The notes under the pieces: model-generated
The model's database searches: none
What the model was told of the DNA's origin: nothing
What the model saw: the letters and a program-made list of their open reading frames with translations, nothing else
Part shown: positions 23,025 through 32,176 of the stretch, piece by piece
Layout: each line of letters starts with the position of its first letter
Position numbering within the stretch: position 1 is the first letter of the stretch
NCBI RefSeq assembly: GCF_001486585.1
Contig: NZ_LN909046.1
Span: forward strand, 496,001-560,000
Source: Paenibacillus senegalimassiliensis
Lineage (GTDB): Bacteria; Bacillota; Bacilli; Paenibacillales; Paenibacillaceae
DNA length: 64,000 nt
Reading direction: 5' to 3'
Made by a program: the position numbers and the translations under genes

Positions 23025-24017
23025 CTATAGCTTAACGGGTTGTCCCGAGGCTACGGATTGGTAGCCAGCCAGGGCTACTTCAGCGGATCGAAGTCCGTCC
23101 ACGCCATTAATAGGTACAGGCTGATTTTCTGCAAGGGCTTCAATGAAGCTCTTAACGAGCAGATGATCCATAGAGTCGCCCCAGAAATGATATTGGCCTT
23201 TTCCATCCTTGTCGATGAACCATTCGTTGTGCTGTGCCATGCTGTCTACGGAGATCGTGCCAGCCGTGCCCACAATTTCCAGGGTAACATCTCCCCAAGT
23301 CGGGAAGGACTTGGAACGTGACCAACTGGTATCGATGACGCCAAACACGCCATTATCGAATTTCACGTGCATCATTCCAGCATCCTCGACTTGAATGTCT
23401 TCGTGGAAGATGCGATTGGCATAGGCATAAACCTCCGCAACTTTGGAGTTCGGCATCAACCAGTTCATCAAATCCATCACATGCACGGTATGGTCGAGCA
23501 AGGCGCCGCCGCCGGAAAGAGCAGGGTCAAGGAACCAGCCACCCGGCATCGTACCTCGATTCGTTCCCTTGATAGCAACAATCTCGCCAATTTCGCCGTT
23601 GATCACAGCTTCTCGGGCGCGGACTACTGCGGATAGATAGCGGCAAGGAAAGGCCGTCATTAACTGAACACCGGCCTCCGCGCAGACCGAGATCATTTCC
23701 TCCATTTCCGCAACGGAGAGTCCCAAAGGCTTCTCACACATGATGTGCTTCCCAGCCCGGGCGGCATCCAGCGTTAATTGCGCATGATGGACGTTCTCCG
23801 AACAAATAATGACGGCATCGATATCCGTACGCAATAAGTCGTGGTAGTCGGCATAATAAGCGGCACCTGTCTGCTGGAGGGCCTCCTCAACTTCGCTTCT
23901 GACGGGATGGGCAATCCCGGCTACTACCGCCTGAGGAAGCTTGGATAGTCCCTCCAGATAGGAGAAAGCATGGCCATGGGCGAAGCTGATCATTCCCACT
24001 TTGACTTGTTTCTTCAT
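23025..24017 (-). CDS. Gfo/Idh/MocA-family oxidoreductase
   Basis: 330 residues. It has an N-terminal NAD(P)-binding Rossmann fold (VKVGMISFAHGHAFSYLEGL). The catalytic EKP motif is in HIMCEKPLGLSVAEMEEMIS. A C-terminal sugar-binding half contains GGGALLDHTVHVMDLMNWLM, where the GGG-x-L-D-H-x-V-H pattern is conserved. It would oxidise or reduce a sugar, sugar alcohol or inositol. It starts inside the stop region of the upstream homologue (4-nt overlap), so both are translated together and are likely consecutive steps or two subunits. Substrate not readable. Confidence 0.88.
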   Translation of the reverse strand: MKKQVKVGMISFAHGHAFSYLEGLSKLPQAVVAGIAHPVRSEVEEALQQTGAAYYADYHDLLRTDIDAVIICSENVHHAQLTLDAARAGKHIMCEKPLGLSVAEMEEMISVCAEAGVQLMTAFPCRYLSAVVRAREAVINGEIGEIVAIKGTNRGTMPGGWFLDPALSGGGALLDHTVHVMDLMNWLMPNSKVAEVYAYANRIFHEDIQVEDAGMMHVKFDNGVFGVIDTSWSRSKSFPTWGDVTLEIVGTAGTISVDSMAQHNEWFIDKDGKGQYHFWGDSMDHLLVKSFIEALAENQPVPINGVDGLRSAEVALAGYQSVASGQPVKL

Positions 24018-25021
24018 TGTTGCCCCTCCCTTACAAAGTCATGGCCGAAATGCACGGCCTGGCCGGTGACGGCGGATTCTCTGGCAGCATTAGCTACGAT
24101 TAGTGCCCGGCAGGCATCCTCCGGTGTCACGGCAGGCTCCCGATGCTCGCGGAGACAGGTGATGAAGTGCTCCAGTTCCAGATAATACGGAGAATGCAGT
24201 GACGGGCTTTCCGGAATTTCCGCAAAACGTTGGCCTTCAGCGTTTTGTGCGGACTTGCGGATGATTACGGAGCGGCTTTTTTCACTGTCTGTACGGATAA
24301 TTCCGCCACTACCGGCAAATTCGGCGGAGGTGCGGAAGCTCCCGGGATCGCCCCAATAGCCTTCCAGGTTAGCCACGGCGCCATTATGGAACACCAATGT
24401 AATGAGAGCATAATCCGAGCCGGCCCAGGTGCGGCGAAGCGTATATACGGATTTCGGTTCTCCCAAGGTCCATAAGGCAAAATCGATATCATGGATCATC
24501 AGGTCGACAATGACACCACCACTCTTCGCTTCATCGTTGTACCATTCACGTACGGTTCCCGGATGCGATCCAACCCGCTTCAGATGGACGACGCCCATTT
24601 GCCCCAGGGTTCCTGCATTCACGGCTTCCTTGATTTGTACATATTCGGGAAAAAATCGTACGACGTGTCCCAGAAATAGCTCCACACCATGCTCCTTGCA
24701 TACCGCCATGGCCTCCCGTGCATCCTCTGCTGTTAACGCTATAGGCTTCTCACATATGACATGCACTCCCAGCCGGGCGGACCGGCAGGCATATTCCTTG
24801 TGCAGGTAGCTAGGCAAAGCCAAGCTAACTACGTCAGGCTTTACTGCGGACATCATTTCCTCATACGAAGCAAATGCACTAGCCCCTGTTTTTGCCGCTA
24901 ACTCTTCAGCCAAATGATATTCAATATCGCAAACGCCAACCAATTCCACACCGGGCATCTGGGCGAATTCGCCTGCATGCACCCGGCCCATGCCGCCGCA
25001 TCCGGCAATAGCAATCCTCAT
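24014..25021 (-). CDS. Gfo/Idh/MocA-family oxidoreductase
   Basis: 335 residues. The GCGGMGRVHAGEFAQM glycine-rich NAD(P) site is near the N-terminus, VHVICEKPIALTAEDAREAM carries the catalytic Lys, and GGVIVDLMIHDIDFALWTLG is the substrate-side His motif. First gene of the minus-strand pair and divergent from the AraC regulator at 25158, which therefore probably controls it. Sequence similarity to its neighbour is limited to the family motifs, so the two probably differ in substrate. Confidence 0.88.
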   Translation of the reverse strand: MRIAIAGCGGMGRVHAGEFAQMPGVELVGVCDIEYHLAEELAAKTGASAFASYEEMMSAVKPDVVSLALPSYLHKEYACRSARLGVHVICEKPIALTAEDAREAMAVCKEHGVELFLGHVVRFFPEYVQIKEAVNAGTLGQMGVVHLKRVGSHPGTVREWYNDEAKSGGVIVDLMIHDIDFALWTLGEPKSVYTLRRTWAGSDYALITLVFHNGAVANLEGYWGDPGSFRTSAEFAGSGGIIRTDSEKSRSVIIRKSAQNAEGQRFAEIPESPSLHSPYYLELEHFITCLREHREPAVTPEDACRALIVANAARESAVTGQAVHFGHDFVREGQQ

Positions 25022-25157
25022 ATCGGTTCACTCCTGACACATTTTCTATAATGGACGAACAACTGATACCAGCATATAATGTAGACTCATAAGAGACTAG
25101 GCCCCGATTAGTCATGTTTATGTGCTATTTTATTCTCTGGCATGAAGGAGATACGGC

Positions 25158-26030
25158 ATGGATATTTTTCAGGAACCAATTCTGTACCAGCATCCGCAGC
25201 TTTGCATCAAAACGCTGGATTTCGTCTGTAGTGAAGAAGAAAGCACGGAAATCTCCGCTTGGCATTATCATAAAGAAATCGAGTTTGTGATGGTGATGCA
25301 GGGACTTCACGAGATTCGAACTGTGAAGCGTAACTACCTACTGGCCCCCGGGGATGTGGCGATTGTTGGCTCTTCCCAGCTCCACTATGGACATAAGAAG
25401 GGTTCGGGCGAAATGAAATGCTTCGTCCTGCATTTTGATCTGGAGCCTTACTTTGACCCGGCCATGATGAGCTATTACCGCCATTTCTCCGAGATCCATC
25501 ATCCCTTGGATGAATTGAATGATCTTTTTACAGAGGACCCTGAATTCAAGGCCAAGGTAGCGGGGATTCTCTATGAAATTCGCCAGGAAATGCAGGAGAA
25601 ATCCAAAGGCTATGAGATTGCTGCCAGCATGCACATCAAGCACTTGCTCTTGCTGCTCCTGCGTGCCGACCGACGCGGTATCCTGGAGCCGGCGGAATGG
25701 GGCGATGCCGATACGCTAAAACGTATTATTGATTACGTTGATCTGAATCTGACAGACCGCATCTCGATGGAAGAAGCTAGCCGACTGGCGGGGATGAGCT
25801 ATACTTATTTCTCTAAATTTTTCAAGAAGGCAACGGGTGATTCCTTCGTTGATTATGTTAATTTGCGGCGTCTGCGGATCGTTGAACGGATGCTGATCAC
25901 CAGCGACCAGAGTGTTGCCGTCCTGGCGGAGCAAGCGGGCTTTGTCAATTCGTCGCATTTCTACAAGTTGTTCAAGCGGCAGCATGGCTGTACGCCAAAC
26001 GAGTACAGAGCGAAGTTGAAGCAGGCTTGA
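25158..26030 (+). CDS. AraC-family transcriptional regulator with cupin sensor
   Basis: 290 residues from ATG 25158 (AAGGAGATACGGC). The N-terminal half is a cupin-type sugar-binding domain (AWHYHKEIEFVMVMQGLHEI, YLLAPGDVAIVGSSQLHYGH). The C-terminal 100 residues contain the double helix-turn-helix of AraC: ISMEEASRLAGMSYTYFSKF and VAVLAEQAGFVNSSHFYKLF. It is divergent from the oxidoreductase pair and 38 nt upstream of the sensor kinase, so it may regulate both directions. The ligand is presumably a sugar of the mannoside pathway (inferred). Confidence 0.88.
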   Translation: MDIFQEPILYQHPQLCIKTLDFVCSEEESTEISAWHYHKEIEFVMVMQGLHEIRTVKRNYLLAPGDVAIVGSSQLHYGHKKGSGEMKCFVLHFDLEPYFDPAMMSYYRHFSEIHHPLDELNDLFTEDPEFKAKVAGILYEIRQEMQEKSKGYEIAASMHIKHLLLLLLRADRRGILEPAEWGDADTLKRIIDYVDLNLTDRISMEEASRLAGMSYTYFSKFFKKATGDSFVDYVNLRRLRIVERMLITSDQSVAVLAEQAGFVNSSHFYKLFKRQHGCTPNEYRAKLKQA

Positions 26031-26067
26031 TAATACGAAACACCGACGAATACAGGAGGAAGCCATC

Positions 26068-27867
26068 TTGTTGAATAACTGGTATCAGACTTTTCTTAAA
26101 GATAAGACACTTTCGAAGATGGTGATGCTTTACAGCTTGATTGCCATGGTTACGGTGCTTGTGCTCGCTCAGGGAATCCTCAGGAGTATGACAGATTCGG
26201 CAGTTGACAATCAGATGGATATCCAGCGCAGAGCCTTGGACAGTATTAATGACTATGTGCAGAAGAATGTTGACTACACCGAGCAGATTACCAATGAAAT
26301 TTATAGCCAAACGGCGCTCGCAGATAATGTAACCTTCTTCCTCACCCATACCTACAGCGAATATTTGAGCTACCGCATGGAACAAATCACCGGGTCCGGC
26401 ATTGCCTATTGGGATGCCACCGGATTCTTCGAACGGAAGATGGGGACGAACCCGGCGATTCAGGAAATGGTCCTGTACGGCGAGGACAGCAAGCATCTTT
26501 ATCATTTATGGCATGGGCGCTTGAAGACGCATCCTGTTGATGCAGAGAAATCCTATGTACCTGGAGCTATCATTCAGGAGACGGCCCGAATCCTTGTCCC
26601 TAATCTGTGGATTGAGAAGCTGATTGGCAGAAATCAGGAGCGGATGTATGCCATACGTACAACCATTACGAGTGGATACAATCTCAAGACGGTGGGGCAT
26701 TTAATCGTGTATTATAATTCCGATCAGATCAGCTCGGCAATTGCGCCTTATGAGGACAAGCTCAAGGGCAATCTTCTCGTGCTTACCCCCAAGGGGCAGG
26801 TGATCTATGATCAATCTGGCCAATATTATGGCGAGCCTTATCCTTATACGGAACAACTCCTGCTGCATAACGGTTCGGCAGTGATGGAGAAGAATTCCTG
26901 GGTGAATGCCGTGCAAAATAACAGCGGTTTCATTGTCCTTAGTGTTGTTCCCAAAGGGGAGATTATTGAGGGACTCACGGATATTCGGCGGACAATCATC
27001 ATATTGAGTTTGATTTGTGTACTCATTATTATTTTGATTCCCTTTGTATTTGTTATGAACTACACCAAGCAGATGCATCTCATCATTCGCTATATGCGTA
27101 GTGTGGAGACCGGGGAGCTAGGTGTCCGTATTCCCATTCAACGCAAGGATGAACTGGGCCTAATCGCGGGTAGCTTTAATCAGATGCTCAACAAGCTTAC
27201 ACATCATATCAACCGCAGCTATAAGGCGGAGACAGAGCAAAGTCGGGCGGAAATGACCGCACTCCAGGCCAGGGTCAATCCCCACTTCTTGTTCAATACT
27301 CTGGAGGTCATCAGGATGAGGGCCGTCTCGCTAGGCGTTACCGAGATAGGAGATATGGTCTATAATCTGGCAAATTTATTTCGCAATTTGGTGGAAGAAG
27401 AAACATTTGTGAGCCTTCAGCAAGAACTGGAGAATTGCCGGCTATACCTGGAACTGTTCAAGTCACGTTATCAGGAGGATTTCAGCTATGAGATTCGCAT
27501 GGACCCACAAACAGCCCAGCACGGTATGGTTAAGCTATCTTTACAGGTTCTGATTGAGAACTTCATTGTGCACGGTCTTCGTGATGATGATGAAGTGAAT
27601 CATATTGAAGTAACCTCCCGTTTGGAACAGGAGCGTGTGTATATTGTTGTCCGTGATAACGGGATGGGAATAGAGGAGGAAAGATTGGCGTTCATCCGTA
27701 ACTCTTTGTCAGAGGAACGAAGCGAAAGCCATTCCTTTGGACTTCGCAGCGTTTATCAAAGACTGGTCTACTTGTATGGGGACAGTTGCACGCTAGATGT
27801 AGCTAGCACACCTGGAGAAGGGACGACCGTAACGATCACTATGCCTTATGCAGAGGAGGAAGTGTAG
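26068..27867 (+). CDS. YesM-type sensor histidine kinase
   Basis: 599 residues from TTG 26068 (AGGAGGA upstream). A membrane helix at about 17-37, a long extracytoplasmic sensor region (about 38-305), and a second helix (about 311-333, IIILSLICVLIIILIPFVFV) lead into HAMP (YMRSVETGELGVRIPIQRKD). The kinase domain is the LytS/YesM His_kinase type with ARVNPHFLFNTLEVIRMRA, where the phospho-acceptor His is near 406. The ATPase domain contains VRDNGMGIEEERL and FGLRSVYQRLVYLYG. It stops directly before the response-regulator start and should sense the imported glycan or a binding-protein complex. Confidence 0.92.
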   Translation: MLNNWYQTFLKDKTLSKMVMLYSLIAMVTVLVLAQGILRSMTDSAVDNQMDIQRRALDSINDYVQKNVDYTEQITNEIYSQTALADNVTFFLTHTYSEYLSYRMEQITGSGIAYWDATGFFERKMGTNPAIQEMVLYGEDSKHLYHLWHGRLKTHPVDAEKSYVPGAIIQETARILVPNLWIEKLIGRNQERMYAIRTTITSGYNLKTVGHLIVYYNSDQISSAIAPYEDKLKGNLLVLTPKGQVIYDQSGQYYGEPYPYTEQLLLHNGSAVMEKNSWVNAVQNNSGFIVLSVVPKGEIIEGLTDIRRTIIILSLICVLIIILIPFVFVMNYTKQMHLIIRYMRSVETGELGVRIPIQRKDELGLIAGSFNQMLNKLTHHINRSYKAETEQSRAEMTALQARVNPHFLFNTLEVIRMRAVSLGVTEIGDMVYNLANLFRNLVEEETFVSLQQELENCRLYLELFKSRYQEDFSYEIRMDPQTAQHGMVKLSLQVLIENFIVHGLRDDDEVNHIEVTSRLEQERVYIVVRDNGMGIEEERLAFIRNSLSEERSESHSFGLRSVYQRLVYLYGDSCTLDVASTPGEGTTVTITMPYAEEEV

Positions 27868-29412
27868 TTGTACAAGGTTCTTCTAGTAGATGATGAGAAG
27901 TTTATTCTGGAAGGTCTAAGCCATTTGATCGATTGGTCTGCCTTGGGACTGGAGATTGCCGGGATGGTCAGAGGGGGCAAGAAGGCTTTGGAGATGCTGG
28001 CCACTACCCACGTAGATATTTTGATTACGGATATTTCGATGCCCGGGATGAATGGACTGGAGTTGATTCGGGCCGCCCGGCAGCATCATGATCAGCTTAA
28101 GGTGATTATCCTCAGCGGTTATAATGAGTTTGACTATCTTAAGGAGGGAATGAGCCTTGGGATTGAAAATTATTTGCTGAAGCCAGTTAATGTTTCCGAA
28201 CTGAAGCACACGTTGGTTACTTTGCTGGACAAGCTGGAAGCATCTAAGCCAGATTACCTCTATGATAACGATATCTACATCATTAAGAACAATACACTCC
28301 ATCGTTGGATGATCAGACAGATTGCCCCTGCCGAATGGAGGGAACGTCGTGAGTTGCTCCAGCTTGCCCCTATCCGCCGGTATCGTCTAGCCGTAGTAAT
28401 CAGGAAGGGAGACCTGGCCGATCAGGTCTTTGCTGAACTGGTGAACTCAGCGGGTGATGACCATCCTCTGGCCTACCGTGATTTGGATGAGGACGTTGTT
28501 ATTGTATTTCAAGCTAACGAAGAGGCGGCACTTATGGAGTATGTGCATAGATGGATTGAGGATAGAACCTCTAGGGTAAACGCTGAGGGCAAAGAACCTA
28601 TTCGGATGGGTGTCGGACGAGTGGAATTGTCCGAAATCTCGGAGGTTACTGAGGTCTCTGGTGGTCTGAGCTATGATGAGGCGAAGCAAGCACTGGCATA
28701 TTTCCTGCTGTATCCGAAGAAGCAGATCATTTCTTATGAGACGCTTAACCTGTCCAAAGAGCTGATTCGCTGGGAGGGTAGTATCCGCTGGGAGCAATAC
28801 ACGCAACTGCTTCATGCCCGTAATGCTGAGGGATTGAAGGCGGCAATTCAGGAGGACTTTGCTAATCTGCGGGAGCAAGAGGGCATGAGCCCAAGACATC
28901 TATGGCGGGTCGCTGCCGAGGTTGCATTCCGGCTGAAGCTGGCGGCAGAAGAGGTCAAGTCTACGGATGCTGCATTAGAGGAGAGATTTTCAGAGTACGT
29001 GGAGAGCCTCCATATCACCTCAGAATGGGCAGAGCTGATGGAAATTCTTGCTGAGATCGCCCAGTTGTCCATTGATTTGCTACAAACGACGGGCAGTAGT
29101 CCCGTCATTCAGCAGGTGCTGAAGCTGGTGAAGGAGACCTATACCGAGAATTGGACACTGTTGCAATTGGGTGACCGCTTCAATATTCATCCCGTCTATT
29201 TGGGCCAACTGTTCCGTAAAGAGACAGGAGAGAGCTTTGCCGGTTATATGAATCGCTACCGTATTGAGCAGGCCAAGAGAATGCTGCGTGAAACAAGTCT
29301 GAAGGTCAATGAGGTGGCTCGTCAGGTTGGTTACTGGGAAGCCGCCTACTTTAACAGGCAGTTCCGAAAGTATGTCGGGGTATCTCCCATGGAATATAAA
29401 TCCCTCGTATGA
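27868..29412 (+). CDS. YesN-type response regulator (receiver + AraC output)
   Basis: 514 residues from TTG 27868, immediately after the kinase stop, with GAGGAGG 6-10 nt upstream inside the kinase gene. The receiver has VDDEKFILEGL, the phospho-accepting Asp near 54 in DILITDISMPGMNGLELI, and the Lys in NYLLKPVN. A central helical region (about 130-400) links to an AraC double helix-turn-helix at the C-terminus (LLQLGDRFNIHPVYLGQLF, VNEVARQVGYWEAAYFNRQF). It should activate the adjacent transporter and mannosidase genes. A terminator separates it from them. Confidence 0.92.
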   Translation: MYKVLLVDDEKFILEGLSHLIDWSALGLEIAGMVRGGKKALEMLATTHVDILITDISMPGMNGLELIRAARQHHDQLKVIILSGYNEFDYLKEGMSLGIENYLLKPVNVSELKHTLVTLLDKLEASKPDYLYDNDIYIIKNNTLHRWMIRQIAPAEWRERRELLQLAPIRRYRLAVVIRKGDLADQVFAELVNSAGDDHPLAYRDLDEDVVIVFQANEEAALMEYVHRWIEDRTSRVNAEGKEPIRMGVGRVELSEISEVTEVSGGLSYDEAKQALAYFLLYPKKQIISYETLNLSKELIRWEGSIRWEQYTQLLHARNAEGLKAAIQEDFANLREQEGMSPRHLWRVAAEVAFRLKLAAEEVKSTDAALEERFSEYVESLHITSEWAELMEILAEIAQLSIDLLQTTGSSPVIQQVLKLVKETYTENWTLLQLGDRFNIHPVYLGQLFRKETGESFAGYMNRYRIEQAKRMLRETSLKVNEVARQVGYWEAAYFNRQFRKYVGVSPMEYKSLV

Positions 29413-29433
29413 GTGAACAATATGGATAAGCTA

Positions 29434-29473
29434 GGACGCTGCTGCCGGAAGGTGCTCACAGCGTTCTTTTTTT
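29434..29473 (+). terminator. Terminator of the two-component operon
   Basis: GACGCTG and CAGCGTT(C) pair around a G/C-rich loop, and a run of eight Ts follows. Confidence 0.75.
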
Positions 29474-29575
29474 ATGAAAATAGGGTCATAAGTAACATTT
29501 GTTCAAGTCTTTCTTAAGTTTGTTTAAGTGATCTTAGGTTTGTCTGCTACTGTTACAGAGAAAGATTTGATAACC

Positions 29576-29589
29576 TGAAAACGTAATCA
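29576..29589 (+). promoter_or_regulatory. Candidate cre (CcpA) site before the mannoside transporter
   Basis: TGAAAACGTAATCA matches the cre consensus TGWAARCGYTWNCW at all positions but one. An overlapping second half-fit on the other strand (TGAAACCGCTTTAT, 29591-29604) lies next to it. It is close upstream of the binding-protein gene, so glucose repression is likely. Confidence 0.45.
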
Positions 29590-29624
29590 TAAAGCGGTTT
29601 CATACAAAAGGGAGGCTTCAACAG

Positions 29625-31112
29625 ATGAACAAAAAATCAAGATTGTCTCTGCTTCTCGTGCTGGTACTGGCTTGTACAGCGATACTATCTGCCTGCGGCG
29701 GGACCAACAAAGAGCAAGGGGCAGAGAGTGGTAGTAGCCCTGATGCCGGGAATCAAAAAGCGGTGGAATTGATTTGGTACAACATTGGTACGCCTCAGAA
29801 GGATACGGATTTGGTGATGGAGGAAGTAAGCAAATATACGGCGGAGAAGATAGGCGTCACTGTGAAAATGAAGCAGATTGACTTCGGCGATTACACGCAG
29901 AAGATGCAAGTCCTGACACAATCTGGCGAGCCTATGGATATCTTGTTCACGGCCTCCTGGGGCTTTGACTATGTGCAAAATGCCAGAAAGGGTGCGTTCA
30001 TGGAGTTGAATGACCTGCTGGACAAACACGGTCAAGGCATCAAGGAAACACTTGACCCAGCATTCCTTGAGGGTTCAAAGGTTGACGGGAAGAATTATGG
30101 TATTCCCGCTAATAAGGAGCTTCCCGCACAGGATGTATGGCGCTTTAACAAGCAATGGCTTGATAAATACAATCTGGATATTGCCGGCGTGAGAAGCCTG
30201 GAAAGTCTGGAACCCCTCATGAAAGTGATCAAAGAAAACGAGCCGAGCGTGGTTCCGTTCATGATCGACCGGAATTATGTTCCTAATCTACCTTATGACT
30301 ATATCATTCAAAATCTGCCGATGGCCGTCAAGCTGGACACGGAAGACTTCAAGGTCATCAACATTCTGGAGACGCCAGAACTGAAGGAAGCCTTGACTAC
30401 GATGCGTAAGTTCTATCAAGCAGGTTATATTGCTTCCGAGGTAGCTACCACAACGAACAATTCAGATTTGACGACGACGGGGAACTGGTTTGTGGATCGT
30501 CCGACCACTCAGCCGTTCGCAGACAATCTGTGGTCCGCTTCACTTGGCTATCCGGTAGTATCTACACCGGCGACGGATTCCATGATCTACAACTGGTCAG
30601 TCATGGGTTCGCTGCAAGCCATCTCGGCAAACTCGAAACATCCGGAAGAAGCGATGAAATTCCTCAACTTGCTGAATACCGATGTATATCTGCGCAATCT
30701 GGTAGACTCCGGAATCGAGGGTGTCCACTATGAGAAGGTTAGCGAGAACGTAGCGAAGAACCTGGATAAGTCGAGAGACTACGACATGCCTACGTTCGCC
30801 ATAGGTAATGTCATGCTGAATTATTTATCGGAAGACGATCCAAGCGATAAATGGGAAGGCTTCCGCAAATTTAATGATGAAGGAGTACCGGCACCACTTC
30901 TGGGCTTTAATTTCGACGGTTCTAATGTATTGACAGAACTGGCTGCCTTGAATAATGCCAAGGATCAGTTCTGGGCTCCCCTCATGACAGGGTCCGTGGA
31001 CCCGGATAAGTACCTGCCAATGGCTATTGAACAGTTCAAGGCCGCTGGCCTGGATACGATTATTGCAGAAGCTCAGAAGCAACTAGACGAATGGCGGGCT
31101 ACTCAGAAATAA
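29625..31112 (+). CDS. ABC transporter sugar-binding lipoprotein (LplA-like)
   Basis: 495 residues from ATG 29625 (AAGGGAGGC upstream). A lipoprotein signal peptide ends in the lipobox LSAC at about residue 24, followed by a Gly/Ser/Asp-rich linker. The family-1 solute-binding fold continues with ELIWYNIGTPQKDTDLVMEE, PMDILFTASWGFDYV and NGYGIPANKE-like elements. Together with the two permeases it forms a carbohydrate importer. No ATPase gene is nearby; these systems usually share MsmX/MsiK-type ATPases encoded elsewhere. Confidence 0.9.
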   Translation: MNKKSRLSLLLVLVLACTAILSACGGTNKEQGAESGSSPDAGNQKAVELIWYNIGTPQKDTDLVMEEVSKYTAEKIGVTVKMKQIDFGDYTQKMQVLTQSGEPMDILFTASWGFDYVQNARKGAFMELNDLLDKHGQGIKETLDPAFLEGSKVDGKNYGIPANKELPAQDVWRFNKQWLDKYNLDIAGVRSLESLEPLMKVIKENEPSVVPFMIDRNYVPNLPYDYIIQNLPMAVKLDTEDFKVINILETPELKEALTTMRKFYQAGYIASEVATTTNNSDLTTTGNWFVDRPTTQPFADNLWSASLGYPVVSTPATDSMIYNWSVMGSLQAISANSKHPEEAMKFLNLLNTDVYLRNLVDSGIEGVHYEKVSENVAKNLDKSRDYDMPTFAIGNVMLNYLSEDDPSDKWEGFRKFNDEGVPAPLLGFNFDGSNVLTELAALNNAKDQFWAPLMTGSVDPDKYLPMAIEQFKAAGLDTIIAEAQKQLDEWRATQK

Positions 31113-31138
31113 ATAACCAGGTCGTAGTAAGCAGTGGG

Positions 31139-31168
31139 CCAGACTGGGAACCTCCCAGTCTGGTTTGC
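31139..31168 (+). terminator. Intercistronic hairpin between binding protein and permeases
   Basis: CCAGACTGGGA-ACC-TCCCAGTCTGG is an 11-bp perfect stem with only a weak T-run (TTTGC). It probably acts as a partial terminator or mRNA stabiliser, so that the binding protein is made in excess of the permeases. Confidence 0.6.
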
Positions 31169-31208
31169 TCCTTCAAGACGGAAGATAACCTGGATGGGAG
31201 GATAGAAC

Positions 31209-32147
31209 ATGCAAGCAATACTCCAAATATTCAAGGATTTTCATAAAAACCTGCCTATTCTGCTTATGGTGTTACCGGGAGCGTTAGGGTTTATTCTATT
31301 CTCCTATTTGCCGATGGGAGGGACACTGCTGTCCTTCAAGCAGTACCGGTATAACGGAGAAGGCTTCTTATCCAGCTTCTTCAGCAGTGAATGGGTGGGA
31401 CTCAGAAATTTCACCTTCCTGTTCGGTACCAATGATGCCTATATCATCACTCGCAATACGCTGTTATACAATATTGCATTTATCGTGCTAGGCACCATAG
31501 CGGCGGTAGCCATGGCGATCCTGTTGTCCGAAATCGTCAACAAACGCTTGTCCAAGCTGTATCAAACAGGTATGTTTCTCCCGCACTTTATGTCGTTCGT
31601 CATTGTTGGCTTCTTTGTATACAGCTTCTTGAATATGGACAAGGGTCTGCTCAACAGTATATTGGAGCGCTTCGGTATGGAAGGGATCTCTTGGTACACC
31701 ACCCCCGAATATTGGCCCTTCATTCTGATCTTGACAAATCTGTGGAAGAGTATTGGTTATAGCAGTGTCGTCTATTTGGCGGCCATCACAGGATTTGATC
31801 GTTCATTATATGAAGCGGCGATGATGGATGGGGCTAGCAAGTGGAAGCAGATTCGCAGTATAACACTCCCCCTGCTCAAGCCGTTAGTCATTATTATGAC
31901 CTTGCTGGCGGTGGGCAGAATTTTTTATGCCGATTTCGGTTTGTTCTATAATGTTCCGCGCAACTCAGGTGCTCTATATCCGGTGACTAATGTTATCGAT
32001 ACCTATGTATTTCGTGGTTTAAAAACTACCGGTGAAATGGGAATGGCCACGGCGGCGGGGTTATATCAATCCATCGTTGGTTTTATTCTAGTCATGGCTT
32101 CCAACTATACCGTTCGCAAACTAGATAAGGATAACGCGCTGTTCTAG
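31209..32147 (+). CDS. ABC transporter permease (LplB/YtcP-type)
   Basis: 312 residues with six membrane helices. The binding-protein-dependent permease signature near the C-terminal third is YEAAMMDGASKWKQIRSITL (EAA loop, contacts the ATPase). The N-terminus HKNLPILLMVLPGALGFILF is typical of the LplB group of sugar importers. ATG 31209 follows GGGAGGATAGAAC. It is 29 nt before the second permease, with which it forms the channel. Confidence 0.9.
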   Translation: MQAILQIFKDFHKNLPILLMVLPGALGFILFSYLPMGGTLLSFKQYRYNGEGFLSSFFSSEWVGLRNFTFLFGTNDAYIITRNTLLYNIAFIVLGTIAAVAMAILLSEIVNKRLSKLYQTGMFLPHFMSFVIVGFFVYSFLNMDKGLLNSILERFGMEGISWYTTPEYWPFILILTNLWKSIGYSSVVYLAAITGFDRSLYEAAMMDGASKWKQIRSITLPLLKPLVIIMTLLAVGRIFYADFGLFYNVPRNSGALYPVTNVIDTYVFRGLKTTGEMGMATAAGLYQSIVGFILVMASNYTVRKLDKDNALF

Positions 32148-32176
32148 CAACGGCTACAGGAAGAGGAGGATGCTAG

